Assembly (NCBI GenBank): GCA_030123565.1
Contig: CP126122.1
Location: 3,858,800-3,922,799 of the forward strand
Direction of reading: 5' to 3'
Source: Nitrospira sp.
Lineage (GTDB): Bacteria > Nitrospirota > Nitrospiria > Nitrospirales > Nitrospiraceae
Length of the DNA: 64,000 nucleotides
The translations under genes were made by a program, and so were the position numbers. Position 1 is the first letter of the stretch, and the number at the start of each line of letters is the position of its first letter. Positions 19,884 to 29,646 of this stretch are shown here, in pieces. The notes below the pieces were generated by a model. The model was not told the origin of the DNA. It did no database searches and saw only the letters and a program-made list of their open reading frames with translations.

Positions 19884-21086
19884 ATGATGCCCGTGCGCTC
19901 CACCATCATGAAATGTTGGACGACCTGTATGCTCCTGCTGGCCGGTGCCTGGCTCTTCGGCTGTAAACAAGAGGCGGGACCTCCTCCCCCACCGCCCCTG
20001 CCGGAGGTGCAAGTCGTCGAGGCCACCAACCAAACCGTGGCGGACGAGCCGGAATTCATCGGGCAGGCGGAAGCCTCCCGCATCGTCGAGATCCGTTCGC
20101 AGGTGACGGGGATCATGAAGGAGCGTCTCTTCCTGGAGGGACGCGATGTTCATAAGGGAGAGCCTCTTTATCGCATCGATCCGGTGCCCTTTCAAGCGGC
20201 CTACGTCAGCGCCAAGGCCAGGGCTTCCCAAGCCGAAGCCAGGCTCGTCCAGGCCCGTCAAAATCTCGCCCGGGTGAAGCCGCTCTTGGCAGAACAGGCG
20301 GTCAGTCAAAAGGACATGGACGACGCGGTGGCCGAAGAACTCGCAGCCAAGGCGGCGCTGGAGGCGGCGAAGGGGGACGTGGTGAAGGCGAAGTTCGATC
20401 TCGACAACACCCTCATCGTCGCGCCTATCGATGGATTGATCGAACGGACCCGCTACTATGAAGGACGCCTGGTCACGGCCCAAACCGACCTGCTGACCGT
20501 CATCCATCAGATGGATCCGATGTACGTCATCGTCAGCGCCCCTGAGAGTTTCCTGCTCAAGCGCCGGCGGGACATCATCACCAAGCGCATCGAACATCCG
20601 GGGATCTACAAATTGACTGGCATCATCACCTTCGTGGACGGAACGACCTACCCTCATGAAGGGGTCTTGGACTTTGCCGATGTGGGGTTGCGCGCCGAGA
20701 CGGGGTCGCGGCAGGCGCGGGTGGTCTTCCCCAACGCCGATCGCGTGCTGATGCCGGGGCAATTCGTCACGGTCAAGTTTCACGGGGTCTCGAAGCCCCA
20801 CGCCATCCTGGTGCCGCAACGGGCCGTCCAGCAGGGACCGAAGGGGTCGGTCGTCTACGTGGTCGGCGAGGGCGACAAGGTGGAAATCCGTGACGTCAAA
20901 GCGACCCTGTGGCGAGGCGATGAATGGATCATTGAAGAGGGGTTGCGGGCCGGCGAGCGGGTCGTGGTCGACGGGTTCCAACGGGCGATGCCGGGGGTTC
21001 AGGTGAAGCCCGTGACCGTGGCGGGGCCGACCCATACCGCGGAAAAGACGGCCCCGACCGCCGCCCGCTCCGAAGGGACCAAATGA
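19884..21086 (+). CDS. RND efflux periplasmic adaptor, lipoprotein (AcrA/MexA type)
   Basis: A 400-residue membrane fusion protein. A signal peptide ends in the lipobox LFGC near residue 27, followed by a proline run. Then come the barrel-sandwich (VEIRSQVTGIMKER), a coiled-coil hairpin (about residues 105-170, rich in Ala, Gln and Glu), and the beta-barrel and proximal domains (ILVPQRAVQQGPKG). It links the inner-membrane pump to an outer-membrane channel, which is not in the window. Its stop overlaps the start of the pump gene. Confidence 0.93.
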   Translation: MMPVRSTIMKCWTTCMLLLAGAWLFGCKQEAGPPPPPPLPEVQVVEATNQTVADEPEFIGQAEASRIVEIRSQVTGIMKERLFLEGRDVHKGEPLYRIDPVPFQAAYVSAKARASQAEARLVQARQNLARVKPLLAEQAVSQKDMDDAVAEELAAKAALEAAKGDVVKAKFDLDNTLIVAPIDGLIERTRYYEGRLVTAQTDLLTVIHQMDPMYVIVSAPESFLLKRRRDIITKRIEHPGIYKLTGIITFVDGTTYPHEGVLDFADVGLRAETGSRQARVVFPNADRVLMPGQFVTVKFHGVSKPHAILVPQRAVQQGPKGSVVYVVGEGDKVEIRDVKATLWRGDEWIIEEGLRAGERVVVDGFQRAMPGVQVKPVTVAGPTHTAEKTAPTAARSEGTK

Positions 21087-24000
21087 GTCCGACCTTCTTC
21101 ATCGACCGGCCGATCTTCGCATCGGTCCTCTCCATCGTCATCGTCGTGGTGGGGCTGGTGGCCATGCAGGCCTTGCCCATCGCGCAGTTTCCCCCGATCA
21201 CTCCGCCCATGGTGCAGATCGAAGCCGACTATCCCGGCGCCAGTGCGGAGGTGGTCGCGGAATCGGTGGCGCGCCCGATCGAACTGCAGCTTCCCGGCAT
21301 CGATAACCTCTTGTATTTCGATTCGACGAGCACCAACGACGGCCACCTGACCATCCGGCTCACCTTCGAGATCGGCACCAACGTCGATATTGCGCAAGTC
21401 CAGACGCAGAACCGGCAGAAACTGGCGGAACCGCAACTGCCGCCGGAAGTCATCCGGCAAGGGATCACCGTCAAGAAAATGTCTCCGGACCTGCTGGCCG
21501 TCATGGTGCTGCAGTCCACCGATCCGCAGCACGATGCCTTCTTCCTCTCCAACTTCGCCATCCTGCGCATCATCGACAACGTCAAACGGCTGCCAGGCGT
21601 GGGCGATGCGATGGTCTTCGGGCAGCAGAACTACAGCATGCGGCTGATCCTGAACCCGGTGCGGATGGCCCAGTTGAGCCTGACCCCGACGGACATCGCT
21701 ACGGTGGTGCGGGAACAGAATCGGGACTTTCCCGCCGGGACGATCGGGCGGGAGCCGACGCCGCAGGGGACCGAGTTGACGCTGCCGCTCATCACCGAAG
21801 GGCGGATGTCGGATGTCCGTGAATTCGAGGAAATGATCGTGCGGGCCCTGCCGAACGGATCGATGGTCCGGCTCAAGGACGTGGCACGGATCGAACTGGG
21901 GGCCCAGTCCTATGTCTTGGAAGGCCGGTACAACCACAAACCGACCGCCCTGCTCATCACGTTCCTCTCCCCCGGCGCCAACGCGCTCGACACGGTGAAA
22001 CGGATACGCCAGGAAATGGACGGTCTGGCCAAGGTCTTCCCGCCCGGCGTCACCTACGATATTCCCTACGACACGACGCGGTTCGTCGAGGTCTCCATCA
22101 AGGAGGTCGTCGCGACGCTGCGGGATGCCATGATCCTGGTGCTCCTGGTGGTGTACCTCTTTCTCCAGAGTTGGCGCGCCACCTTGATCCCGGCCGTGGC
22201 GGTGCCGGTGTCGCTCATCGGCACGTTCGCCGGCATGGAAGCGCTGGGGTTTTCGATCAACACCCTGACCCTGTTCGGCTTGGTGCTGGCCATCGGAATC
22301 GTAGTGGATGACGCCATCGTGGTTGTCGAAAACGTGGAGCGCCACATGGCCGGCGGCCTCTCGCCGAAAGAGGCGGCGAAGAAAGCCATGGGCGAAGTGA
22401 CCGGACCGGTAATCGCGATCGTGCTGGTGCTGTGCGCCGTGTTCGTGCCGGTGGGATTCCTCGGAGGCATCACCGGGCAACTGTACAAGCAATTCGCCAT
22501 TACGATCGCGGTGTCCGTCACGATCTCCGGATTCGTCGCCCTGACACTCAGCCCGGCCCTCTGCGCGCTGGTGCTGAAGCCGGGCCATGGCCGGCACCGA
22601 GGCTTCTTCGGACTCTTCAACCGGGTCTTCGATTCGATCCAACTGCGCTATGGAACGGTGGTGGGGCTCACGCTCAGGCACAGCCTGCTCTCATTGGCCG
22701 TATTCGGCCTGGTGCTCGGCATCGCAATGCATCTGTTCAGGACCATTCCCATGGCCTTCTTGCCCGATGAAGACCAGGGGTACTTCATTACGATCGTCCA
22801 ACTGCCGGATGGCGCGTCCAAAAAACGGACCGATGCGGTGCTCGACAAGGTCGAGAACTATTACCAGTCGATTCCGGCCGTGTATGGCACGCAGACCCTG
22901 TCCGGCCAGAATTTCGTCTTCAACACCCGCGGCACCAATACGGCCACCATGTTCGCTCCCTTGAAACATTGGGATGAACGAACCGGCAAACAGAACCACG
23001 TGAAGTCCATCATCGCGGGGGCCTTCCGGGAGTTCGCCAAGATTCCCGAGGGACTGGTCCTGGCCTTCAATGCCCCTTCCATTCGGGGTCTCGGCGCGAC
23101 CGGCGGCTTCTCGGTCCAGGTGCAGGACCCGAGCGGCGGCGATTTCAAGAAGTTCGCGACGGTGGCGCAGGAGTTCGTCGCCAAGGCGAGGCAGGATCCG
23201 GCGATCGGGGCAGTCAACACGAGCTTCCGCGTCTCTGCCCCGCGCGTGCGCGCCAAAATCAATCGCGAGCGGGCCAAGGCACTGGGCGTGCCGATTTCGG
23301 AAGTCTTCGACACCCTCCAGGCCTATTTCGGGAATTTCTACATCAATGACTTCGTGAAGTTCGGTCGCGTCTATCGCGTCCAAACCGAGGCGGAGCCGCA
23401 GTACCGGTCCACGCCGGCCGATATCAGCAAGATTTACGTGCGGGCGCTGAACAACGGGCAAGGCCCGACGATGATCCCGCTCGACACGGTGGTCTCGACG
23501 ACCTACGGCAGCGGTCCGGATCCCGTGACCCATTTCAATGGATTCAATACGGCGCTCGTCTTGGGCTCGGCTGCGACAGGCTACAGCTCAGGTGAAGCGC
23601 TGGATGCGTTGCAGCGGGCCGCCCAGGAGGTGTTGGTTCCTCAGGGGTTCGACATCGACTGGAGCGGCATTTCGTACCAGGAACGCAAGGCCGGTACCCA
23701 ATCGGTGTCGGCGTTCGGATTCGGTCTGCTCATGGTATTTCTTGTGTTGGCGGCGCAGTACGAGAGCTGGGCCGTGCCGTTTGCGGTCATCCTTGCCGTT
23801 CCGTTCGGGGTGTTCGGGGCTCTGGTTGCCGTGTGGCTTTCGGGCATGACGAACGACATCTACTTCCAGATCGGTTTGGTGACACTCATCGGCCTCGCGG
23901 CGAAGAACGCCATCCTGATCGTGGAATTCGCCAATCAGCGGTACGAACATGGCCTGTCGTTGGTGGATGCGGCGATGGAAGCGGCCAAACTGCGGTTTCG

Positions 24001-24304
24001 GCCGATCATCATGACCTCGATGGCCTTTATTCTCGGCGTGGTCCCACTGGTCATCGCCACCGGAGCCGGCGCGGCCAGTCGCCATTCCATCGGTACCGGC
24101 GTGTTCGGCGGCATGCTTGCCGCGACCTTCCTGGCGGTCTTCTTTGTGCCGTTGTTCTTCGTACTCGTTCGCACATTCAGCCACCGAGTGACTGGTCGAA
24201 CGGGAGGAGCAAGTCCGACAGCGGCTGCTTTGTCGGCCGGGTCGCAGAGGGGAGTCACAGCAGGGGTGCATCAGGCGCTGCAGAAAGAGGAAGAGCCATC
24301 ATGA
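21083..24304 (+). CDS. RND efflux pump permease, HAE1 family (AcrB/MexB type)
   Basis: A 1073-residue proton-driven drug exporter with 12 predicted helices and two large periplasmic loops. It starts SPTFFIDRPIFASVLSIV, typical of HAE1 pumps, and the fourth helix has GIVVDDAIVVVENVER with the two proton-relay aspartates. The second repeat begins after about residue 530. The ATGA overlap with the adaptor shows translational coupling. The C-terminal tail after residue 1035 is polar and variable. Confidence 0.95.
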   Translation: MSPTFFIDRPIFASVLSIVIVVVGLVAMQALPIAQFPPITPPMVQIEADYPGASAEVVAESVARPIELQLPGIDNLLYFDSTSTNDGHLTIRLTFEIGTNVDIAQVQTQNRQKLAEPQLPPEVIRQGITVKKMSPDLLAVMVLQSTDPQHDAFFLSNFAILRIIDNVKRLPGVGDAMVFGQQNYSMRLILNPVRMAQLSLTPTDIATVVREQNRDFPAGTIGREPTPQGTELTLPLITEGRMSDVREFEEMIVRALPNGSMVRLKDVARIELGAQSYVLEGRYNHKPTALLITFLSPGANALDTVKRIRQEMDGLAKVFPPGVTYDIPYDTTRFVEVSIKEVVATLRDAMILVLLVVYLFLQSWRATLIPAVAVPVSLIGTFAGMEALGFSINTLTLFGLVLAIGIVVDDAIVVVENVERHMAGGLSPKEAAKKAMGEVTGPVIAIVLVLCAVFVPVGFLGGITGQLYKQFAITIAVSVTISGFVALTLSPALCALVLKPGHGRHRGFFGLFNRVFDSIQLRYGTVVGLTLRHSLLSLAVFGLVLGIAMHLFRTIPMAFLPDEDQGYFITIVQLPDGASKKRTDAVLDKVENYYQSIPAVYGTQTLSGQNFVFNTRGTNTATMFAPLKHWDERTGKQNHVKSIIAGAFREFAKIPEGLVLAFNAPSIRGLGATGGFSVQVQDPSGGDFKKFATVAQEFVAKARQDPAIGAVNTSFRVSAPRVRAKINRERAKALGVPISEVFDTLQAYFGNFYINDFVKFGRVYRVQTEAEPQYRSTPADISKIYVRALNNGQGPTMIPLDTVVSTTYGSGPDPVTHFNGFNTALVLGSAATGYSSGEALDALQRAAQEVLVPQGFDIDWSGISYQERKAGTQSVSAFGFGLLMVFLVLAAQYESWAVPFAVILAVPFGVFGALVAVWLSGMTNDIYFQIGLVTLIGLAAKNAILIVEFANQRYEHGLSLVDAAMEAAKLRFRPIIMTSMAFILGVVPLVIATGAGAASRHSIGTGVFGGMLAATFLAVFFVPLFFVLVRTFSHRVTGRTGGASPTAAALSAGSQRGVTAGVHQALQKEEEPS

Positions 24305-25008
24305 TACTCAAGGACAGGATCGTGCTGGTCGCCGGAGGATCGGGGGCCCTTGGACATACCGTCGTGCCGGTTGTGGCGGGGGCAGGTGCGCGAGTCATCA
24401 CGGCAGATCGCAATCCGCCGTCGGCGCGGATTGCGGGAGAGACCGCGATGAAGGCCGATGTCACCGATGGGGCGGACGTTCGGCGCCTGGTGAACGAGGT
24501 GATCCGAACGCAGGGCCGCATCGACGTGTTGATCAATCTGGTCGGCGGCTTCGCCATGGGGCGCCTACAGGAAACCGATGAAGCCCTGTGGCAACGGATG
24601 CTGACGATGAACGTGACGGCGGCCTTCCTGCTCTCGAAAGCCGTGCTGCCCCATATGGTGGAACGAGGAACCGGCCGTATCCTGCATACCGCGGCTTGGG
24701 CGGCGGTCGAACCCTTCCCCGGAGCCGCTGCCTACATCGTGGCCAAATCCAGTCTGCTCGCCTTGATTCGCGTGCTGGCGCTCGAGTTGAAAGGTTCCGG
24801 AGTGACGGTCAACGGGGTGCTGCCCACCACGATCGATACGCCGGCCAACCGGGCGAGCATGCCGGAGGTCGATCCCTCTACCTGGACCAAACCGGAATCC
24901 ATCGCCGAGACGCTGCTCTTTCTGGCCTCTGATGGGGCCGGCCAGATCAACGGGGCCGCGGTTCCGATCGGGACTCATGGCGGTGTGAAGGCCGTGGGCA
25001 AGCGATAA
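24301..25008 (+). CDS. short-chain dehydrogenase/reductase
   Basis: A 235-residue SDR. The nucleotide-binding glycine motif is GGSGALG, the NxAG-like motif is NLVGG, and the catalytic region keeps Y-x3-K in AAYIVAKSS, while the usual catalytic Ser position reads HTAAWAAVE, so Ser is not obvious. The start overlaps the RND pump stop (ATGA), so it belongs to the efflux operon. Substrate unknown. Confidence 0.85.
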   Translation: MILKDRIVLVAGGSGALGHTVVPVVAGAGARVITADRNPPSARIAGETAMKADVTDGADVRRLVNEVIRTQGRIDVLINLVGGFAMGRLQETDEALWQRMLTMNVTAAFLLSKAVLPHMVERGTGRILHTAAWAAVEPFPGAAAYIVAKSSLLALIRVLALELKGSGVTVNGVLPTTIDTPANRASMPEVDPSTWTKPESIAETLLFLASDGAGQINGAAVPIGTHGGVKAVGKR

Positions 25009-25022
25009 CAAGGAGACGAACC

Positions 25023-25415
25023 ATGGCTGGTCAGGACCATGCGGGCGCTCACCTCCACAATCTGTCCCGGGCGCTGCTGCGCCTGCACAAGGCGTTGTTG
25101 GACGGCGAGCGGGTGACCTATGAGCGGGTGCACGGGCGTATCCCGACCAACGGTGCGTTTTTTCAGCTGGTGCTGGGCGATGCCTGGTTTGCCTGGTTAC
25201 GACCGCTGTCTCAAATGATGGCCCGGCTCGATGAGCTGGCCGAAGGAAAGGAGGTCGCGGACCGCGCGGAAATCACCGCCCTCATCGCCTCGGTGCGGGC
25301 TCTCTTGACGCCGTCGGAAGAGGGCGACGGATTCGGCAGGCATTATTACGATGCGTTGCAGCGGGAGCCGGACGTGGGGTTGGCGCATGCGGCGGTGCGG
25401 GCGTTGCTGCGGTAG
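25023..25415 (+). CDS. conserved small helical protein of unknown function
   Basis: A 130-residue, mostly helical soluble protein with HNLSRALLRLHKALLDGER, GDAWFAWLRPLSQMMARLDE and a closing HAAVRALLR. I do not recognise the family. It follows the SDR by 14 bases with an AAGGAG site and is the last gene of the efflux operon before a dispersed repeat. Confidence 0.65.
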   Translation: MAGQDHAGAHLHNLSRALLRLHKALLDGERVTYERVHGRIPTNGAFFQLVLGDAWFAWLRPLSQMMARLDELAEGKEVADRAEITALIASVRALLTPSEEGDGFGRHYYDALQREPDVGLAHAAVRALLR

Positions 25416-25438
25416 CCGCCGTCCCGATATTGAGTGAA

Positions 25439-25530
25439 GGGTATCTCGTGAAGCGTGAATCGTGTGAGAAGGAAGCTCGTCGTCATGTGATTGCGAGAGA
25501 CGAGCGACGCTTCGCGAACGACGAAAGGAA
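25439..25530. repeat. dispersed palindromic repeat, CGTATCTCGTGAAGCG family
   Basis: Contains TATCTCGTGAAGCGTGAATCG and, inverted, CGACGCTTCGCGAACGACG, the same words as at 138-215 and 62325-62400. It lies immediately before the VOC gene ribosome binding site, so it forms that gene's leader. Confidence 0.55.
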
Positions 25531-25533
25531 ACC

Positions 25534-25980
25534 ATGAAGGCACAGTACCTGGGGCATGTGGTGTTCTACGTAAAGGACCTTCAACGGTCCCTCGCCTTCT
25601 ATCGCGACCTGCTCGGCTTTCACGAAGTGGGACGGATCTTCAACGGCGCAGCGGCGGCATTGACGAGCGGGCGCACCCACCACGAACTGTTGCTCATCCA
25701 GGTCGGCGATGCGCCGGGACCACCGACCGGACGCCGTCGAGGGCTCTACCACATCGGCATCAAGATCGGCGACAGCCTCGATGAACTCAGGACTGCGAAG
25801 CGTGAATTGGAGCAGGCCGGCGTCCCGATCGACGGCATGAGCGACCACACGGTGAGCCAAAGCCTCTATCTGCACGACCCCGACGGCAATGAGGTCGAGC
25901 TGTATGTGGATGCCGATGAGGCGATCTGGAAAAACAATCCCGACGCCGTCGTCTCGCCGATCAAACCGTTGCGGCTGTAA
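25534..25980 (+). CDS. VOC family protein, catechol-dioxygenase-like
   Basis: A 148-residue two-module VOC protein. It begins YLGHVVFYVKDLQRSLAFY with the first metal ligand His, has LYHIGIKIGD with the second, and ends in SLYLHDPDGNEVELYVD, where the last Glu is the third. This full set fits a metal-dependent member such as an extradiol dioxygenase or glyoxalase-like enzyme. It differs from the VOC protein at 17006, which keeps a different set. Confidence 0.85.
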   Translation: MKAQYLGHVVFYVKDLQRSLAFYRDLLGFHEVGRIFNGAAAALTSGRTHHELLLIQVGDAPGPPTGRRRGLYHIGIKIGDSLDELRTAKRELEQAGVPIDGMSDHTVSQSLYLHDPDGNEVELYVDADEAIWKNNPDAVVSPIKPLRL

Positions 25981-26020
25981 TTCGTAGTCGGTGCGAGTTT
26001 TGTGCGGTCACGAGTGAAAC

Positions 26021-26065
26021 GACCTCCTCTCCCCCATCGAGGGAGAGGAGAGGGTGAGGGGGCGG
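26021..26065. repeat. hairpin CCTCTCCC...GGGAGAGG
   Basis: CCTCCTCTCCC and GGGAGAGGAGAGG pair around a short loop CATCGA. A related hairpin stands at 38055-38090 before the NDH-2 fusion gene. It has no T tract. It may be a terminator-like processing site or a small dispersed repeat. Confidence 0.5.
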
Positions 26066-26120
26066 CAAGAAAGTACCTTACCGTTAGGCAGAATCACAAC
26101 CCACAAGGAGGAACAGGCAG

Positions 26121-27040
26121 ATGAGCAAGATGACGATTCTCGGTTCGATTGTTCTGAGCGGATTGCTGTTGTCGCCGGCCCTGTATGCCGACGAAGGAGG
26201 GAAGCAGGGAAGAAAGGCGACCAGCATGAAGGTGAGCGGTGTCGTCTCGAAGGTATAGGGAGGCATCACCACCGTGAAGACCTCGTGGGGTCAGATGATG
26301 ATCTCGTCCGCCACCGCACCCAAACACCTGGCAGTCGGAGAAGAAGTCGAAATGTTGGTGAACGACAACAATGTCGTGATCGATGTCCATCGAAAGGGAG
26401 AGGCGGCTCACTTCCATCGCTATGTCACGGGCAACCTGACCTACACCTCCCCGGATCACAAGGAGATCAAGCTCTGGACGCCGGAGGGAGAGAAGGCGTT
26501 TGATGTGCAGACCGGGCGATCCAAGATGTCGGCCTTCGAGGAAGGGGCCCCCGTGACGGTCGAGCTGAACGAAGCCGGGAAGGTCATCGACATCCACCGC
26601 TTCACCGTCGAGATGAGCTTCGACGAACACCCTCCACCCAGGCCGGCTATTCGATTCAGGTCAACGGAACAGTCACCAAGATCCAATCGGGCCTGATCTA
26701 TGTGAAGACTCCGGCCGGGCAGTACACCATCAGCGCGAAGACGGCGCTGGCCGATGCGGCCGTCGGTGACGAGGTCTCGCTCTGGGTCAACGAAGAAAAC
26801 ATGGTCATCGACCATCACGGAAAAGAGAAACACAAGGCCGGGATGCACCGTCTGATTTTCGGCAAGCTGATCTATGCCGGTTTGACCAAGAAAGAGATCA
26901 AGCTCATGACACCGGAAGGAGAGAAGGTATTCCCGTTGGAGCGGATGGAAGTGAAGACCAAGCCGATCGCGGAAGGGTCGAATATCGTGGTGGAGTTGAA
27001 CGAGGAAGGCACCGTAATCGACATCCGGAAGGCGCAATAA
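26121..27040 (+). pseudogene. secreted protein with two tandem homologous domains, broken by a stop and a frameshift
   Basis: The first frame opens with a signal peptide (ILGSIVLSGLLLSPALYA) and enters a domain, is stopped by TAG at 26256-26258, and continues in frame to about 26620. The second domain (to 27040) lies in another frame, entered around 26610-26641. The domains align with each other: KxxxGxxTVKT, VGEEVEMLVNDNNVVID against VGDEVSLWVNEENMVID, EIKLWTPEGEK against EIKLMTPEGEK. In this alignment the TAG stands where the second copy has Gln (CAA), so CAG to TAG is the likely lesion. Family unknown. ATG 26121 has AAGGAGG upstream. Confidence 0.75.
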
Positions 27041-27068
27041 CCAAGTCCGGCCAGTGAGTTCACAGGCG

Positions 27069-27105
27069 ACAGGGGCCATCGGCCATGACGGCGGATGGCC
27101 CCTGT
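27069..27105 (+). terminator. perfect 12-base-pair hairpin
   Basis: ACAGGGGCCATC (27069-27080) pairs perfectly with GATGGCCCCTGT (27094-27105). It stands 28 bases after the stop of the decayed gene and probably ended its transcript, although only a short T-poor tail follows. Confidence 0.6.
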
Positions 27106-27162
27106 AAGTTGAACCTCTCTTCGCCGTGATGCGGCGATCGACTACGAAAGGAGACCAGTGCC

Positions 27163-27399
27163 ATGGACAAGCCCATCATTGCCGCCAAACAGCCGGCGGT
27201 GTTGTCGTTGGACCCCGGTACCTACTACTGGTGTCGCTGCGGGCGTTCGAAGGACCAGCCGTTTTGTGACGGCTCCCACAAGGGCACGGGGTTGACGCCG
27301 GTTGAGTTTTCGTTGGCGGAGAAGAAACAAGTCGCCTTGTGCCAGTGCAAACAGACCAAGAATCCCCCGTTCTGCGACGGCACGCACAAGACGCTCTGA
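27163..27399 (+). CDS. double CDGSH iron-sulfur domain protein
   Basis: A 78-residue protein with two CDGSH [2Fe-2S] motifs: CRCGRSKDQPFCDGSH (about residues 24-39) and CQCKQTKNPPFCDGTH (about 60-75). Each supplies three Cys and one His. Such tandem mitoNEET-like proteins are redox-active cluster carriers in the cytoplasm. AAAGGAGA precedes ATG 27163. It is followed by the glycosidase gene after 68 bases. Confidence 0.93.
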   Translation: MDKPIIAAKQPAVLSLDPGTYYWCRCGRSKDQPFCDGSHKGTGLTPVEFSLAEKKQVALCQCKQTKNPPFCDGTHKTL

Positions 27400-27467
27400 G
27401 GTCTCGTCACAAGCGCGGCCTACGGAGCACGAACGGTCGTGAGTGTGAAGGGTGGAGGTGACATGAC

Positions 27468-29609
27468 ATGGCATTGAAAGTGACGGTCGGCCCTCCGGTC
27501 ACCACCATCAATCACGGCAGTACCTTTTTGGTGAGTGAATTCGACGGCTCCATTACGGACGCCTCCGATCAAGGCTTCTATTCGCGGGACACGCGATATA
27601 TCAGCCGCTATCAGCTGTATATCGACGGCGAGCCCTGGACCCTGCTGAATTCCGGCGCCATCACTTATTTCGCCTCGCGAACCTACCTCGTCAACCCGAA
27701 GGTCCAGACGGAGCATGGAACCATTGCCGCCGGAACCCTGGGACTCGTACTGGGTCGCACGGTCGGAGAGGCGCTTCACGAGGACATCGATATCAGGAAC
27801 TACAGTACCGAGCGGGCGCGGTTCAATCTGGAACTCCTGATCCGCAACGACTTCGCCGACATCTTCGAAGTCAGGGCCAAAACATTCACGCGCCGAGGCC
27901 ATATCGAAACCGAATGGGCCGGCGACAGCCAACGGTTGATCAGCCGGTATGTCCATAGAGACTTTCACCGGGCCCTGACGGTTTCCTTCGAGGGGTGCGA
28001 CTCGAAGGCCCTCTACGGGAACGGCCGCATCAACTTCACGATTGAGCTGGCGCCAGGCGCCGGCTGGCATGCCTGCTGGAAATACGATATCCAAGAGGGC
28101 GATGGCGTCCGACGCGCTCCTGCCGGCTGTGCGCATGAGTGCGAGCAGACCGGTACCGCTCAAACTCTGGCGCAGTGGAAACAAGCTACCACGCAGATCA
28201 CCACCTCGAACGAGGAATGGTATCGGTTGTGCCGGCAATCGGTCGAAGACATGGCGGCTCTGCGCCTCTCGGCAGACGATCAGCACCAGGAGGAGCTGCT
28301 GGCTGCCGCCGGTGTGCCCTGGTTCGTCACGGTCTTCGGTCGCGACAGTCTGATCGTGAGTCTGCAGAACATGCCGGTCTATCCGGATTTTTCTCGCGGC
28401 ACGCTCAGGCGACTGGCTGAACTGCAGGCGACTGAAATGGATGTCTACCGGGATGCGGAGCCGGGAAAGATGCCCCACGAACTCCGGGTCGGTGAGTTGG
28501 CCCATTTTAAACGCATCCCCCATACTCCCTACTACGGCACCGCCGACGCGACCATCCTCTACATCATCGCCTGGCACGAAGCCTGGAAATGGCTGGGAGA
28601 CGACCTTCTCTTTGCTGAGTATTGGCCGGTCGTTAAACGGTGCTTGCGGTGGATCGATGGGTACGGAGATCGCGACGGAGACGGGTTTCAGGAGTACCAA
28701 ACCACGTCCGACAAGGGGTACGAAAACATGGGGTGGAAGGACTCTGGCGACGCGGTCCTCTACCCGGACGGCTCGCTCGTAAAGGGACCGAAAGCGTTGT
28801 GTGAATTGCAGGGGTATGTTTTCGACGCCAAACGTCGGGTCGCCGACGCAGCGGACCATTTCGGCGATCCGGACCTCGCAGGGACGCTCCGGCAAGAAGC
28901 CGCGGAGTTGCGGCAACGATTCGAAGAGCGGTTCTGGTGCGAAGACCTCGGCTACTACGCCTATGCCTTGGATGGAGATAAGAAGCAGGTGAAGACGATT
29001 GCCTCGAACGCCGGCCATCTGCTTTGGAGCGGCATCGTCAGCCCGGACCGCGCCGAACGAGTGGTGCGGCGCTTGCGCGAGCCGGACATGTGGAGCGGAT
29101 GGGGTATCAGGACATTGTCTGAGCGTCATCCCGCCTATAACCCGTTCTCCTATCAAAACGGGTCGGTCTGGCCGCACGACAACGGCATCATCGCGATGGG
29201 GTTCAAGCGCTATGGATTCGCGGAGGAAGCGGCCATGATCGCCCGCGACATCAGCGAGGCAGGAAAGTACTTTCTGCTCAATCGTCTGCCGGAACTGTAT
29301 GCCGGGATCGAGCGAGGGCCTGGGACGTTCCCGGTGCAATATCTCGGGGCGAATGTGCCGCAGGCCTGGGCGGCGGGCAGCGTGTTTCATCTGCTTCGCG
29401 CCCTGTTGGGACTGGACGCCGATGCGTCGAAGAACAGGCTCTACGTGGATCCGCTGCTTCCAGCCTGGCTGCCGGACCTCACGCTGCGCCGGCTGCGAGT
29501 CGGCAAGGCGACGCTTGACCTCCGGTTTTGGCGGGAAGGAACCGTCACCAGGCATGAGGTGCTTGCCGTCCAGGGCGATGTGCAGGTCGAAGCGCGTGAC
29601 GCATCCTGA
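27468..29609 (+). CDS. amylo-alpha-1,6-glucosidase / glycogen-debranching-type protein
   Basis: A 713-residue protein. The N-terminal beta-sandwich (about residues 15-210: SDQGFYSRDTRYISRYQLY) is the bacterial debranching N-terminal domain, and the rest is an alpha/alpha toroid with AAGVPWFVTVFGRDSLIVSLQ, KDSGDAVLYPDGSLVKGPKA and a closing AWAAGSVFHLLRALLGL. No signal peptide, so cytoplasmic. It probably trims alpha-glucan branches or short oligosaccharides. No other glycogen genes adjoin it. Confidence 0.9.
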   Translation: MALKVTVGPPVTTINHGSTFLVSEFDGSITDASDQGFYSRDTRYISRYQLYIDGEPWTLLNSGAITYFASRTYLVNPKVQTEHGTIAAGTLGLVLGRTVGEALHEDIDIRNYSTERARFNLELLIRNDFADIFEVRAKTFTRRGHIETEWAGDSQRLISRYVHRDFHRALTVSFEGCDSKALYGNGRINFTIELAPGAGWHACWKYDIQEGDGVRRAPAGCAHECEQTGTAQTLAQWKQATTQITTSNEEWYRLCRQSVEDMAALRLSADDQHQEELLAAAGVPWFVTVFGRDSLIVSLQNMPVYPDFSRGTLRRLAELQATEMDVYRDAEPGKMPHELRVGELAHFKRIPHTPYYGTADATILYIIAWHEAWKWLGDDLLFAEYWPVVKRCLRWIDGYGDRDGDGFQEYQTTSDKGYENMGWKDSGDAVLYPDGSLVKGPKALCELQGYVFDAKRRVADAADHFGDPDLAGTLRQEAAELRQRFEERFWCEDLGYYAYALDGDKKQVKTIASNAGHLLWSGIVSPDRAERVVRRLREPDMWSGWGIRTLSERHPAYNPFSYQNGSVWPHDNGIIAMGFKRYGFAEEAAMIARDISEAGKYFLLNRLPELYAGIERGPGTFPVQYLGANVPQAWAAGSVFHLLRALLGLDADASKNRLYVDPLLPAWLPDLTLRRLRVGKATLDLRFWREGTVTRHEVLAVQGDVQVEARDAS

Positions 29610-29646
29610 ACAGAGGAGTGAAAGGGCAGCGGGAAAGGAGCCGCTC

